Positions 8,303 through 17,958 of a stretch of 64,000 bases of DNA are shown here, piece by piece. The stretch covers positions 62,001-126,000 of the forward strand of contig JAXLRH010000009.1 in the NCBI GenBank assembly GCA_046331245.1, given 5' to 3'. The notes beneath the pieces are model-generated. The model was not told where the DNA came from. It saw nothing but the letters and a program-made list of their open reading frames with translations, and ran no database searches. Source of the DNA: SSF14 sp046331245. GTDB taxonomy: Bacteria; Actinomycetota; Acidimicrobiia; Acidimicrobiales; Microtrichaceae. Numbering within the stretch: the first letter of the stretch is position 1; every line of letters starts with the position of its first letter. A program made the position numbers and the translations under genes.

Positions 8303-10833
8303 CCACGATCAAGATCCCCGACCTCTGCCTCGTCGTGCTCATCGGCGTGTCCGGTTCGGGGAAGTCGTCGTTCGCCCGCCGCCATTTCGGAACGACCGAG
8401 GTGGTGTCCTCCGACTCCTGTCGCGCCTTGGTGTCGGACGACGAGAACGACCAGACCGCCACCGGAGCCGCGTTCGCAGTCCTCCACTCGATCGCGTCCG
8501 AACGACTGAAGCTCGGAAAGCTCACCGTGATCGACGCGACCAACGTCCATCGCGACGCGCGGGCCCCACTGCTCGCGCTCGCTCGCGAGCACCACGTCTT
8601 CGCGATGGCGGTCGTCTTGGACGTCCCGCCTGAGATCTGCCAGGAACGCAACGCAGCCCGACCGGACCGTGACTTCGGACCGCACGTCGTGCGAAACCAG
8701 CGCTCCGCGCTGCAACGGTCGATGAAGGCGCTCGAGAAGGAGGGGTTCCGCAAGGTCTTTCGACTCACGGGCGTGGAGCAGATCGAGGCTGCGGCCATCG
8801 AGCGCGAGCGACGGTGGACTGACAAGCGCGACCTCCTCGGGCCGTTCGACGTCATCGGCGACGTCCACGGATGCCTCGACGAACTCGTCGACCTCCTGAT
8901 GACGCTCGGCTACGAGGTCAACACCGACCGGACGTCCGCACACCATCCCGAGGGCCGCACGGCCGTCTTCGTGGGCGACCTCGTCGACCGCGGGCCGGCG
9001 GTTGCCGGAGTACTGCGTTTGGTCATGACGATGGTCGAACAAGGCGATGCCCTCTGCGTTCCCGGCAACCATGAGATCAAGCTCGTCCGAGCACTCAATG
9101 GCCGCAACGTCACGCTGTCCCACGGGCTGGCCGAGTCGATCGAGCAGCTGAAGAACGAGCCGCCCGAGTTCGTCGATTCCGCCCGCCAGTTCATGGATCG
9201 TCTCGTGAGCCACGCCGTGCTCGACGAGGGTCGCCTGGTCGTCGCCCACGCCGGTCTCCGCGAGGAGATGCACAACCGCACCTCGGGGGTTGTCCGCAGC
9301 TTCTCGCTTTTCGGCGACACGACCGGCGAAACCGACGAGTACGGCTTCCCGGTGCGCTACCCGTGGGCCGAGGAGTATCGCGGCACGGCGGCCGTCGTCT
9401 ACGGGCACACGCCGGTACCGGAAGCCGTCTGGCTCAACAACACGATCTGTGTCGACACCGGCTGCGTGTTCGGCGGAAAGCTCACCGCCCTTCGCTGGCC
9501 CGAACGCGACACGGTGTCGGTGCCCGCTCTCCGTGAGTACTGGGAACCGGTCCGGCCGCTCGTTGAACCGGCGACCGCCCGAGAAGCGCGCGATCTGACC
9601 ATCACTGACGTCGCCGGCACGCTGCTAATTGAGACGCGACTCGGTCGAACGATCACGATCCGCGAGGAGAACTCCGCCGCGGCGCTCGAGGTGATGAGCC
9701 GGTTCGCCGTGGACCCTCGCTGGCTTGTCTACCTGCCACCGACCATGTCACCGTGCGCGACCTCAGACCGACCTGGGATTCTCGAACACCCAGACCAAGC
9801 CTTCGCCTACTACCGCAAGGAGGGCGTCACCTCGTTGGTGTGCGAAGAGAAGCACATGGGCTCGCGGGCCGTCGTCGTGGTGTGCCGCGACGCGGCCGCC
9901 GCGGCGGCGCGGTTCGGCGTGCCGGACGACTCGGCAGGCGGCGTGATCGTCACCCGCACCGGCCGGCGTTTCTTCTCCGATGAGGCCATCGAATCAGCAC
10001 TCCTCGATCGAATGCGAAACGCCATCGCATCCGCCGGCCTGTGGGACGAACTGGCCACCGACTGGCTGGTGCTCGACGCCGAGCTTCTCCCCTGGTCGGC
10101 GAAGGCCGGCGAACTGCTGACACGCCAGTACGCACCGACCGGCGCCGCAGCGACGGCTTCGGTGCCGGTGGCCGAACAACTGCTCGGCCAAGCAGCGGAA
10201 CGCGGAATCGAGGTTGACGAACTCCTGACCCGGACCGCGCTCCGTAGCGAGATGGTGACGGCATATCGCGACGCGTACCGGCAGTACTGCTGGACGGTCG
10301 ACGGTGTCGATGACCTGGCTATCGCGCCGTTCCAAGTCCTTGCCGCCGAGGGCGAGGTGCACGCGCTTCGGCCGCATGCGTGGCACCTGGAGATGGCCGA
10401 TCGTCTCGTCGCTGCCGGAGCCGACGTCTTCCGGCGCACCGAGCGGCGGATGGTCGACCTCGATGACGAGGCCAGTGTCGAAGCGGGCGTGGACTGGTGG
10501 ACGCGACTCACTGCGACGGGCGGGGAGGGCATGGTGGTCAAGCCGGCGGACACGATCGTCGAAACCGGTCGCGGCGTCACGCAGCCGGGCGTCAAGTGCC
10601 GCGGACCGGAGTACCTGCGCATCATCTACGGCCCGGAGTACACGACGCCCGAGAACCTCGACCGGCTCCGCCAGCGAGGGCTCGGTCACAAACGCGCACT
10701 CGCAGCCCGGGAGTTCGCGCTCGGGATCGAATCCCTCGAACGATTCGTCGCTCGCGAGCCGCTGTATCGCGTGCACGAGTGCGTGTTCGGTGTGCTCGCT
10801 CTCGAAAGTGAGCCTGTCGACCCGACCCTGTGA
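8299..10833 (+). CDS. pnkp: Pnkp, RNA end-healing and ligase enzyme of the Pnkp-Hen1 system
   Basis: An 844-residue enzyme with the three catalytic parts of bacterial Pnkp in order. The kinase has a P-loop at residues 16-24 (GVSGSGKSS). The binuclear metal phosphatase from about 184 has GDVHGC, GDLVDRGP, GNHE and VYGHTP. The C-terminal ligase (adenylyltransferase) has motif I EKHMGSR with Lys 518 and EGMVVKP further on. Pnkp with Hen1 repairs tRNAs cut by ribotoxins: it heals the ends, Hen1 methylates, and Pnkp seals. The length is close to the roughly 870 residues known for the family and no key motif is missing. It overlaps hen1 by 4 bases (ATGA). The ATG at 8299 is chosen for this overlap. 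Confidence 0.95.
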   Translation: MTTIKIPDLCLVVLIGVSGSGKSSFARRHFGTTEVVSSDSCRALVSDDENDQTATGAAFAVLHSIASERLKLGKLTVIDATNVHRDARAPLLALAREHHVFAMAVVLDVPPEICQERNAARPDRDFGPHVVRNQRSALQRSMKALEKEGFRKVFRLTGVEQIEAAAIERERRWTDKRDLLGPFDVIGDVHGCLDELVDLLMTLGYEVNTDRTSAHHPEGRTAVFVGDLVDRGPAVAGVLRLVMTMVEQGDALCVPGNHEIKLVRALNGRNVTLSHGLAESIEQLKNEPPEFVDSARQFMDRLVSHAVLDEGRLVVAHAGLREEMHNRTSGVVRSFSLFGDTTGETDEYGFPVRYPWAEEYRGTAAVVYGHTPVPEAVWLNNTICVDTGCVFGGKLTALRWPERDTVSVPALREYWEPVRPLVEPATAREARDLTITDVAGTLLIETRLGRTITIREENSAAALEVMSRFAVDPRWLVYLPPTMSPCATSDRPGILEHPDQAFAYYRKEGVTSLVCEEKHMGSRAVVVVCRDAAAAAARFGVPDDSAGGVIVTRTGRRFFSDEAIESALLDRMRNAIASAGLWDELATDWLVLDAELLPWSAKAGELLTRQYAPTGAAATASVPVAEQLLGQAAERGIEVDELLTRTALRSEMVTAYRDAYRQYCWTVDGVDDLAIAPFQVLAAEGEVHALRPHAWHLEMADRLVAAGADVFRRTERRMVDLDDEASVEAGVDWWTRLTATGGEGMVVKPADTIVETGRGVTQPGVKCRGPEYLRIIYGPEYTTPENLDRLRQRGLGHKRALAAREFALGIESLERFVAREPLYRVHECVFGVLALESEPVDPTL

Positions 10834-10887
10834 ACCGGCGGCGGTCGCCGGGTCTAGCGGGCGTGTCCCGCCTTCGGACATCCGAGG

Positions 10888-13372
10888 TCAGAGATCGATC
10901 CCGAGGTCGACGTCATCCATTTCAGCAATCGCGAGGTCCTTGGCTGCACTCGTCGACATCGCATCGACCACGAGCCGCAGCGGATCCCGCTCGACATCGT
11001 CGCCCGGGCGCCGGTGTGTATCGAGGTCGGCATCAGTCGCCTCGGCCGTGACCGCGTAGAGGCGGTTCCCAAGCTTCCCTCGTGAGAGCCCGACGTACCC
11101 CATCTCGTGGTGCATCTCGTCGGACGCCAGCAGGAGTCCGTGCTCGCAGGTGAGGCCCTGGGCTTTGTGGACGGTCACCGCGTAGCCGTGTCGCATCCAC
11201 CCTTCGTCGAGATACTCCTGACGGAGCCGGCGGAGCCCTTCCGCCGTGTCGAGGAGCACGCTCCGGTTCTCGTGGTCGATCGTGACGATCTCGCCGACGG
11301 TGCCGTTGCGGATCTTGCGCTGGTGGTCGTTGCGGAGGCAGACGACGGTGTCGCCGATCTGGAACGGTCGCTCGTGCACGACCAGTTTCTCACCCTGGAG
11401 TTGGTGCGCATCGGCCAGGTGCGAGCGGGCGCCTGTTGAGGTCGTCCACGTCGACGTTACGGTGCGCCATCATCAGCGCGTCCTCGTCAGACTGGCGGTG
11501 CCGCCACCAGTCGTCGGCCATGGCTTGGCGCACGACATCAGCGTTGGTGCCGGTGACTACGGACCCGCGCCGGCTGAGGCTGCTGATCGCCTTCTCGGCG
11601 CGCATCGACCGGTAGTGGTCGAGCACGTCGCGCTCCCACGACACCTGCTGTCGCCGGTTCTCGGTGAGCGTGACGATCGGGTGCTGCCGTTCGAGCGTCC
11701 GGAGTAGACCACCGGCGTCGATCTCGGGCAGTTGCTTCGTGTCGCCGACGAGGACGACCTTCGCCCCGGCGGCCGTCGCCTGGTCGATCAGCGGCGCGAC
11801 GGTTCGGGTTCCGACCATGCCCGCCTCGTCGACGACAAGGACGGTGTTGGCGTCGAACCATTCGTGCCGACGGCGCAGGTCGATGTCGAGCATCGCGATG
11901 GTGGTCGACGGGATCCCGGAGCCGGACTGGAGCTGGTGTGCCGCAGCCGCCGAGAGCGCGCAGCCGATGACACGATGGCCCGAGCGTTGCCATGCTTCCT
12001 TGGCGGCATCGAGGCTGAAGGTCTTGCCAGTCCCCGGGCCGGCGATCACGACATCCACGGAGTTGCCTGACAGGACGATGGCGCCGACGGCGGCACGCTG
12101 CTCCTCGCTCATCGACGGGCGCGTGTCGAGGGCTCGGAACAGGGCGCTCCGGGTGGCGGTGGGCGCTCCGGCACCGAGACCGTCGTGACACTGCCGAAGG
12201 ACTCGTGCTTCGAGCGCGAGGAGTTCGGCGGTCGAGTATCGGGTTCCGCGCCGCTCGGTATCGGCGAGCACCACGACATCGGGCTGCTGGAGGTAGACGT
12301 CAGCGAGATCAAGCACCGTCGAGGCGGCGACGCCTGATGGGAGTTCGTTGAAGAGCTGGCAGATCACGTGGCGGCGGTCGAACGTCGACGCTCGCTCCGT
12401 CAGGCCCTCGGGCGACGACAACAGTTCGAACACGCGAGTTGTCACGTCAGTGTCAACGATCGGCGGCACAGACGTGCCGAGTGCGGCGTCCAGATCGGTA
12501 GCGGTCCAACCGAGGTCGGCCGCCTCGGCTCTCCACCTGTCAGTGAGGTCCGACATGTGCTCGGGTGCTGTGGTCTTGGCACGTCGGGTCTCGAGCGTGG
12601 ACACCTGCGCGGCCTTCGCAGAGGTGAGGCCCCATTCGGCGAGCTTCGCCTCGATCTGTTCGCGGCGCTTCGAAAACCGCTTGATCAGCTCGGGGCTGAC
12701 GCCGTCGATATCGGCGAGCCCGTTCTCGATGCCGCCCCATCCGACGCCGAGCCGCGCGGTCAGCTCGTGACGGAGTTGGGCGGAGTAGATGTAGCCGGCA
12801 GTCTTGGCGTGGTCGTAGAGACCGGTGGCATCAATGGTGCGCCACTTGCCGTCGCCCGCGAGTACCGAGTTGGCGACGAGGACGTGTGTGTGGAGCAACG
12901 GGTCGCCGTCACGAGAGGTGCGGTGGCGGAACCCGGCCGCGATGAATCCCGACGCCTCGACGCGGTGGACGCCATTGCGCCCGGTGCGAGTGAAGGCGGC
13001 GACCTCTTCGAGGTAGTCGACGGCGGACGTGATCGCTGCCTCATGGGCGGCAACGACCTGCTCGCTGATCAGTGGCTCGGACAAGCCCCAAAGGATCGAG
13101 ACGGACTTCGGCGCACGGAACGTCAGATCCCAACCGGGAACCTTCCGGTTCTTAGCGTGGTGGAGGTGCTCCCCGGTGCTCGGGTCGTGGCCCGCAAGCA
13201 CGGCACGCAAGTGTTCAGGGCTGACCACGCCGTCGAGTCCGAGTTGGTCAGCCGTAGCCAGCCAGTAGCCCGGCGCTTCTCCGGCACCGACGTAGTAGTC
13301 CTCGACGCCCGAGACGACCTGGTCGAGGTAGTAGCTCTCGGCGCCGTGGCCGAGCCGGTGAAGGTTCAGCAC
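10888..13372 (-). pseudogene. MobF/TraA-type relaxase-helicase, frameshifted
   Basis: This is a conjugative relaxase that nicks at the transfer origin and unwinds DNA. The N-terminal TrwC relaxase domain shows GAESYYLDQ (Tyr pair), APKSVSILWG and the metal-binding HTHVLVANSV. The helicase domain follows with Walker A GPGTGKTFSLD and VVDEAGMVG. The first frame ends at 11390 (after DLNRRPLAPG). The continuation is in another frame: SHLADAHQLQGEKLVV, then ERPFQIGDTVVCLRND, the UvrD-like motif VTVHKAQGLTCEHG and GYVGLSRG, ending at 10888. The break lies near 11425-11432, in GC-rich sequence. The corrected length is about 827 residues. It lies downstream of the excisionase-like gene. Confidence 0.87.
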
Positions 13373-13375
13373 GAG

Positions 13376-13567
13376 TCACTGTCCAAGCCGGCGTCCCGGT
13401 GCGCCGTCCTGTTCCTCGTCCGGTTTGCCGTCGCCTTCTCGGACGACTCCCGATCTGCGGTCGACCTGACCATGCCTGACCATCGAAGTGGACAGACCGA
13501 CGCCAGCCCCTCTCGGCATCAGTGATGCAAGTCTGTGAACCCTTCTTGTCGCCTCGTCGTGTTCCAT
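13376..13567 (-). CDS. Small hypothetical protein between excisionase and relaxase
   Basis: A possible 63-residue protein starting MEHDEATRRVHRLASLMPR, located directly after the excisionase-like gene and ending 4 bases before the relaxase start. Short basic proteins are common at this position in actinobacterial elements. I recognise no domain and see no clear ribosome-binding site, so this may be a spurious frame. Confidence 0.4.
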   Translation of the reverse strand: MEHDEATRRVHRLASLMPRGAGVGLSTSMVRHGQVDRRSGVVREGDGKPDEEQDGAPGRRLGQ

Positions 13568-13577
13568 GGCGGCCGAC

Positions 13578-13769
13578 TCAGTCGCGCGTCGCCGGAGCAC
13601 GGCCGTCAAGCATCTCTTCGAGTGCTCGCACCGGAATCACGACACGACGGCCGAGGGTGATCGACGGAAGTTCGCCGGATCGGACGCAGTCGTAGGCGTG
13701 CGCCCGGGAGATCCCGAGCACCTCCGCCGCCTCGGCGACGGAGAGGGTCTGACGGGTGATCGAATCCAT
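13578..13769 (-). CDS. xis: Excisionase-like helix-turn-helix protein
   Basis: A 63-residue protein with a MerR/excisionase-type HTH: TLSVAEAAEVLGISRAHAYD, then CVRSGELPSITLGRRVVIP, the pattern of the HTH_17 family. Such proteins bend DNA and direct integrases toward excision. The ATG at 13769 has a good ribosome site (GAGGAGC about 6 bases upstream). It is far from the integrase but heads the relaxase transcript, an arrangement often seen in actinomycete integrative elements. Confidence 0.82.
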   Translation of the reverse strand: MDSITRQTLSVAEAAEVLGISRAHAYDCVRSGELPSITLGRRVVIPVRALEEMLDGRAPATRD

Positions 13770-14067
13770 GTGGCGCTCCTCGGACGATGACGAGCACCGG
13801 GTCCGTCCCGGCGTGCATCGTCCACCCTGCTAAGCGCGCGGCGATGGGCGTGACTCGCCTCGCTGGAGACAAGAGCGACATCGAGCCGGATCGAGAGGGG
13901 AGGTCGAACGCGAGGACCGCGTGACGACGCAGGCTGGTCGCTGGAACGGCGGAGGCAACCACGCGTGCTCCACGTACACTGCCGTGCTAACCCAAATTGG
14001 TGCTCGCATGATCACGTCGAGGATCCTTTGGCACCTAGCCTGGGAACGCAGAGCCGAAAGGGGCCAG

Positions 14068-14238
14068 ATGCTCAGCAACCTGATGCCGACCAACGATGAA
14101 TCTGTAGACGGGCTTCCTGACGATCCGTCAGAGTTCCTCACGGAGTCGGATCGGCACCTGCTGATTGAGGCCTTAGCCGCGATCGCACGCCAGCGACGCG
14201 AGGCTGAAGCGCGCTCGGGTGACCTTCGCCTCGGATAG
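14068..14238 (+). CDS. Small acidic hypothetical protein
   Basis: A 56-residue frame (MLSNLMPTNDESVDGLPDD, then a helical LLIEALAAIARQRREAEAR segment). The ATG at 14068 is preceded by AAAGGGG at 14057-14063, a reasonable ribosome site, so I prefer it to the upstream frame opening at 13921. It ends 9 bases before the peptidase-like gene and is probably co-transcribed with it. No known family. Confidence 0.5.
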   Translation: MLSNLMPTNDESVDGLPDDPSEFLTESDRHLLIEALAAIARQRREAEARSGDLRLG

Positions 14239-14247
14239 CTAGACCAC

Positions 14248-15771
14248 GTGGATCTCGCTGACTGGGAAAGCCCCGACCCCGGGGAGGTCGTTCACCCGTC
14301 TTCGCTCACCGAGTGGAAGGACGCGCTGTCGCGGTACCTCGGATCAAGGAACGACGTACCTCTCCTGCGCTGCTTAGACGTCGCATTGGAGTGTGGCGCG
14401 TCGACGCTTGTGATCGAAACGCGATACCTGGACCTCGACTACCGAAGCGAGTACTCCGCGTACTTCTCCAGGACCTTCGCTCCGATCCCCGACAGCACGC
14501 ACCGGCTGCACTTCTTCAGCGAGATCATCGAGCCCGACCAAGTTGCCGACCTCCCCGAGTCGCCGGGCTACCTCGGTTACGTCATCGTTCGACCGGCTCC
14601 GAACGGTCCCGTGTCACGAGCGATGCTGACTCCCCCGCCGAGCATCGAAGAAGCGATAACGACCGTCGTGAGTGAGACGGTTCACCTTTTTGGGCAACCC
14701 CTCACCGTCAGGGCAGTGCCATTCGCTCAGCAAGACACCCAGCTGGGTGCGTGCGCTCACGTCGCCGCTTGGGTTTGTCACTACACGGCCTTCCTACGCG
14801 GCGATGTTGGTCGCCGTCCCCGCGCAGACTTCAGTCTGCAAGCGAACGCGAGCCTCCACCCGGCGCGGTCGCTTCCCACCCAGGGTCTGACGGTGAACCA
14901 ACTGAGCGATCTCTTCCGGACGTTCGACCTTCCAGCGATCTTCTATGCGCTCGGCGAGCTTCCGGAACAACCCCTTCCCTGGCAGCCGCCAGCGCCGCAG
15001 CCGCCAGCACACGCTCCCGGCTCGCCTCCCCCGCATCCCGGCACCTGGGACGTACGCGTTGTGCCCCTTCTCTGTAGGTACCTGAACTCGGGAATGCCCG
15101 TGCTCGTCGGCACACAGGATCACGCGTTCGTCGTGTGCGGCTACCGACGGAATCCCACGAATCTCAACTGGATTGACTTCTACCGGAACGATGACCAGCG
15201 GGGTCCATACCTACCGATGGCAAATGTTCTCGCCGACGTCGACCCTCTGACCGGCCACGCTCACTCCCTGTGGCAGACAGTTCATGTGCCGGCGCCGGAC
15301 AAGATCTGGCTGTCCCCTGAAGCCGCCGAGCGGGTGGGAGGACTTCTCATGCAAAACGCCTCCACTGCCGCCTCGACGGCCGTCGCGACGATCACCGGAA
15401 GTGCAGTCGATTCAATCGACGACCTCATCGCAACAGAGTCCTTCTCTCTGCGGACCTACGTCGCATCGTCCAATCGATTCAAGGCATCGCTGTCGGCACG
15501 GGGCCTGCCACCGGAACTCGTTCGTCGCTACCGACTAGCGCGCATGCCACGGTTCGTGCTTGTCGTTGAAGCAGTCGAACGACGGCTTCGTTCGGCGGGA
15601 GCGGCCTGCACGATCGGCCAGTGCATATTCGACGCGACGTCCGACGATCACGATCCCGGCCTCCTTGCGATGGACGTGCACGGCGTGTCGTGGGTCTTCG
15701 GACCAGACCGCACGCCTGGTGGCGTCAACTTCGCGCTTGCGACTCCCTACAACACTGGCGCGATCGCATAG
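14248..15771 (+). CDS. Papain-like fold protein, putative cysteine peptidase of unknown function
   Basis: A 507-residue cytoplasmic protein without signal peptide. The middle has the layout of a C39/papain-like peptidase: AQQDTQLGACAHVAAWVC (Gln 161-162, candidate nucleophile Cys 169), GTQDHAFVVCGY (His 292), then NWIDFYRNDD (Asp 310, Asn 314, Asp 315). The N-terminal 150 residues (YRSEYSAYFSRTF, GYLGYVIVRP) and the C-terminal 150 residues belong to no family I can name; a Pro-rich loop covers residues 244-265. It starts at GTG 14248 and converges on the ubiquitin-like operon remnant, whose last gene ends 77 bases away. A link between them is only suggested by position. Confidence 0.7.
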   Translation: MDLADWESPDPGEVVHPSSLTEWKDALSRYLGSRNDVPLLRCLDVALECGASTLVIETRYLDLDYRSEYSAYFSRTFAPIPDSTHRLHFFSEIIEPDQVADLPESPGYLGYVIVRPAPNGPVSRAMLTPPPSIEEAITTVVSETVHLFGQPLTVRAVPFAQQDTQLGACAHVAAWVCHYTAFLRGDVGRRPRADFSLQANASLHPARSLPTQGLTVNQLSDLFRTFDLPAIFYALGELPEQPLPWQPPAPQPPAHAPGSPPPHPGTWDVRVVPLLCRYLNSGMPVLVGTQDHAFVVCGYRRNPTNLNWIDFYRNDDQRGPYLPMANVLADVDPLTGHAHSLWQTVHVPAPDKIWLSPEAAERVGGLLMQNASTAASTAVATITGSAVDSIDDLIATESFSLRTYVASSNRFKASLSARGLPPELVRRYRLARMPRFVLVVEAVERRLRSAGAACTIGQCIFDATSDDHDPGLLAMDVHGVSWVFGPDRTPGGVNFALATPYNTGAIA

Positions 15772-15848
15772 CCACCGACTGCGGCGGAACGGGCGGCCGT
15801 CGACCTGATCAAGCGACACGGATCCGGTGCCTGCGGCCGTGTCGCTAC

Positions 15849-16175
15849 TCAAACCCAGCGAACGTCGCCATCACGCAGCCAGAAATGGCAACCATGATCG
15901 CGATCATCAACCGATGGGTTGAGAGTCGCTCTTCCGTCCGAGAAGGTGACCCGCCAGCCGCCTTGACCGGTCGGAAGCATCTGCTGGTGCCCACCACCGC
16001 ACGGACAGTCGAACGCTACCCAGCGAATCGGTGTTCCTGTGACGACCACCGCCCGAGCAAAGCGAGCAGCCATCGCCTCGAGGTCGTCGGGCCCCTCCAC
16101 CGGAACCACTCGGCCATACGAAGCACGATGCCGGAGACGCCGCCATCGACGTACCCATCGCGTTCTCACACCCAC
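15849..16175 (-). CDS. DUF6527-like Cys-rich metal-binding protein
   Basis: About 108 residues starting at the GTG at 16175, which overlaps the E1 stop. The core reads FDCPCGGGHQQML, NPSVDDRDHGCHFWLRDG and VRWV. This matches my memory of DUF6527 proteins (a CPCGCG Cys cluster, then a C..H.W.R.G tail), small putative zinc proteins found beside ThiF-type E1 genes in bacterial ubiquitin-like operons. It is the last gene of the decayed operon and seems intact itself, except that the second Cys pair is altered (CPCGGG). Confidence 0.65.
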   Translation of the reverse strand: MGVRTRWVRRWRRLRHRASYGRVVPVEGPDDLEAMAARFARAVVVTGTPIRWVAFDCPCGGGHQQMLPTGQGGWRVTFSDGRATLNPSVDDRDHGCHFWLRDGDVRWV

Positions 16176-17053
16176 GTGAGCCCTAGGAATGGCTCAGCAA
16201 GCCCGGCCGCTCGATCCGGCAGGTTTGTGCAGAAGTGGCCAGGACGACCCGTTGCCCCGAGTGTGGAGAACCGGTCGTAGCCGAGCAGGAACATCGACGT
16301 CTGCCCGGCCCCGTCGCGCATGGAGAAGCACAAGTCGAACAGCTCGTGGACCACCATCGCCGCAGTCAGCGCCGTGTAGGCCACGACCGCAGGCGCCGGC
16401 TCTCGCAACCCAGGAACATACGCCTCATTGGCGAGTCGAGCTCGTTCCTCAGCGCCGAGTCGTTCCGAGCGCGCTATCGCCTTGTCGACCCACGCCCCGC
16501 AATCCAGGCAGGCATCGCCAACCGGGAAATCCGCGTCGCGCGCATTGCGATCGAGTCCAACACGCCGTCAGAAGAGTGATCACGACTCCGCAGTCGATCG
16601 CCTCAACAACCATGTAGGCAGGCGGCCTAGGACCAGCCGGCCAAGGTGATCGTCCGTACAACCGAACACGACATCGCGATCGGCCAGTTCGAGTGTCGCG
16701 ACCCGGTCGACTACTGACCCCTTCACGGACCGAACCCGGGCGTCCGGCGCGATCCGTCGAATGGCAGCTGCCGCGACAGTCACCTTTGCGTCGCCAACAT
16801 CCGTGGGACTGGAGCCGAAGACCCTCGACAGGTTCGACCGTTCGAGATTGTCAGGGTCTACGAGCACGAAATCCCGCACGCCGAGCCAGGCAGGCATCTC
16901 GACCACCGCCGAGCCCGTCCCGCCGACCCCGACGACGCCGACTCTCAACGAAGCGAGGGCGCGCGCCCCCGCCTCGCCAAGGGCCCGGATGTCGCGATCA
17001 TGCCCCTCGCGATCGAGCACCACGCCGGCTTCGGTATAGCGTCTGCCCGACAA
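16166..17053 (-). pseudogene. ThiF/E1-like activating enzyme, multiply frameshifted
   Basis: E1-like enzymes adenylate the C-terminus of ubiquitin-like proteins. The first frame (from TTG 17053) shows RVGVVGVGGTGSAVVEM (nucleotide-binding loop), DFVLVDPDNLERSNLSR and VVFGCTDDHLGR, all typical of ThiF/E1. It then breaks near 16632, continues as YMVVEAIDCGVV, breaks again near 16578 (SSDGVLDSIAMRATRIS) and near 16530 (GDACLDCGAWVDKAIARSE), and ends as LREPAPAVVAYTALTAAMVV to the stop at 16166. At least three indels make it non-functional as given. It may originally have been fused to the JAB domain upstream. Confidence 0.8.
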
Positions 17054-17513
17054 CTCTCATCCGCACAATCGGTCGTGGCTCATCGGCGCCGGTCCAGAGC
17101 CGACCCGTAACCGCTGGCAGGCTCGACCGACCGGCCAGCACGATAGACCCGTGCCAATTGGCTCGTGCCCGCTCTCGCGCGGTCTCGCCAATCTCTCGGT
17201 CAGCAATCACGTCTCGGTCGGAGATCTCAGCGACGCCCCCGGGATGGGTGTGGCAGAAGACCACGCCACAGTTGTCGTCATCGACGCGACCGATTGCAGG
17301 CGCCCAGCCTGACGGATCAACTCGGAGCGAATCGAACGAGCGCAGAAGGTACGCTTCGTCCGGAACTCGGTGCACGCTGCGGACGAGCAGCACACTTGTC
17401 CCGTTGACATCCACACGCCGGCAACCGAGTACAAACATCGTCTCGACGTCGTCGTCGAGAGCGGTGATCAGTGGCAGTGCGAGGCGCTCCTCAAGAGCGA
17501 GCGTGACACTCAT
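16998..17513 (-). CDS. JAB/MPN+ isopeptidase domain protein, possibly half of a JAB-E1 fusion
   Basis: A 171-residue JAB domain, the metalloprotease that trims or removes ubiquitin-like tags. The motif is complete: an upstream Glu-containing strand, then VFCHTHPGGVAEISDRD (HxHP..S..D, zinc ligands). Its ATG overlaps the E2 stop (ATGA). The last 18 residues (QTLYRSRRGARSRGA) look out of frame, because the alternative frame gives RRYTEAGVVLDREGHDRD leading straight into the E1. A one-base indel near 17050 has therefore probably separated a JAB-E1 fusion, or two genes overlapped here. Confidence 0.78.
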   Translation of the reverse strand: MSVTLALEERLALPLITALDDDVETMFVLGCRRVDVNGTSVLLVRSVHRVPDEAYLLRSFDSLRVDPSGWAPAIGRVDDDNCGVVFCHTHPGGVAEISDRDVIADREIGETARERARANWHGSIVLAGRSSLPAVTGRLWTGADEPRPIVRMRVVGQTLYRSRRGARSRGA

Positions 17514-17900
17514 GCCGCCTCCTCGGCCAGCGCCCCGCGAATCACGCCAAGATACGACTGCAGGTCGTCCTCGCCAGGCACCCATGAGCCAGGTGGAAGA
17601 TGCCGAGAGAATCGCTGCCACTCGCGGCCGAGGTGACGTTCGGTCATCTCCGTCGCCTGCGGCGACGCATTGGTCGCCAACGGCTTCACCCCGCGGGGCG
17701 CACCAAGACATGTCTGGTGCAATGTCCGGAGTAGCCCGCCGGGAGCCGGACCAACATGTCCACCAGTTCAGGCTCGTACCCAGAAGGAGGAGCCGCCACC
17801 CGCGAATGACTAGGCACACATGTCCCGACTCAACGGTTTCGCTCCACTCAAGGCCGAGACGATCAAGGGACTCGCGATCTCGCTGACTCAGCGCGCTCAT
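17510..17900 (-). pseudogene. E2-like (Prok-E2_E type) conjugating enzyme, multiply frameshifted
   Basis: E2 proteins carry the activated tag to its target. The pieces in order are SQRDRESLDRLGLEWSETVE and VCLVIRGWRL, then in a second frame GYEPELVDMLVRLPAGY, then in a third PDIAPDMSWCAP, then LATNASPQATEMTERHL, REWQRFSRHLPPGSW and PGEDDLQSYLGVIRGALAE to the TGA at 17510. This matches the bacterial E2_E family (PPGY..DLLVRLP.GYPD..PDMFW, W.RFSRH....W.PG.D.L). Breaks near 17790, 17735 and 17700 are one-base changes in short C/G runs. The ATG at 17900 lies 55 bases from the IS3 end. Confidence 0.8.
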
Positions 17901-17954
17901 CGGGAGAAGCGGGATGGGACACGGAGCGGTGTAAAACCGGGCTCCCGGCCGGAC

Positions 17955-17957
17955 CTC
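17955..17957. repeat. Target-site duplication CTC of the IS3 element (left copy)
   Basis: CTC at 17955-17957 is repeated at 19280-19282 directly outside the two inverted repeats. Three-base duplications are usual for the IS3 family. Confidence 0.75.
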
Positions 17958-17958
17958 T

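Noticed and set aside
13606..13962. A 118-codon minus-strand frame around the excisionase gene
   Set aside because: It overlaps the excisionase in another frame and has Arg-rich shadow composition.
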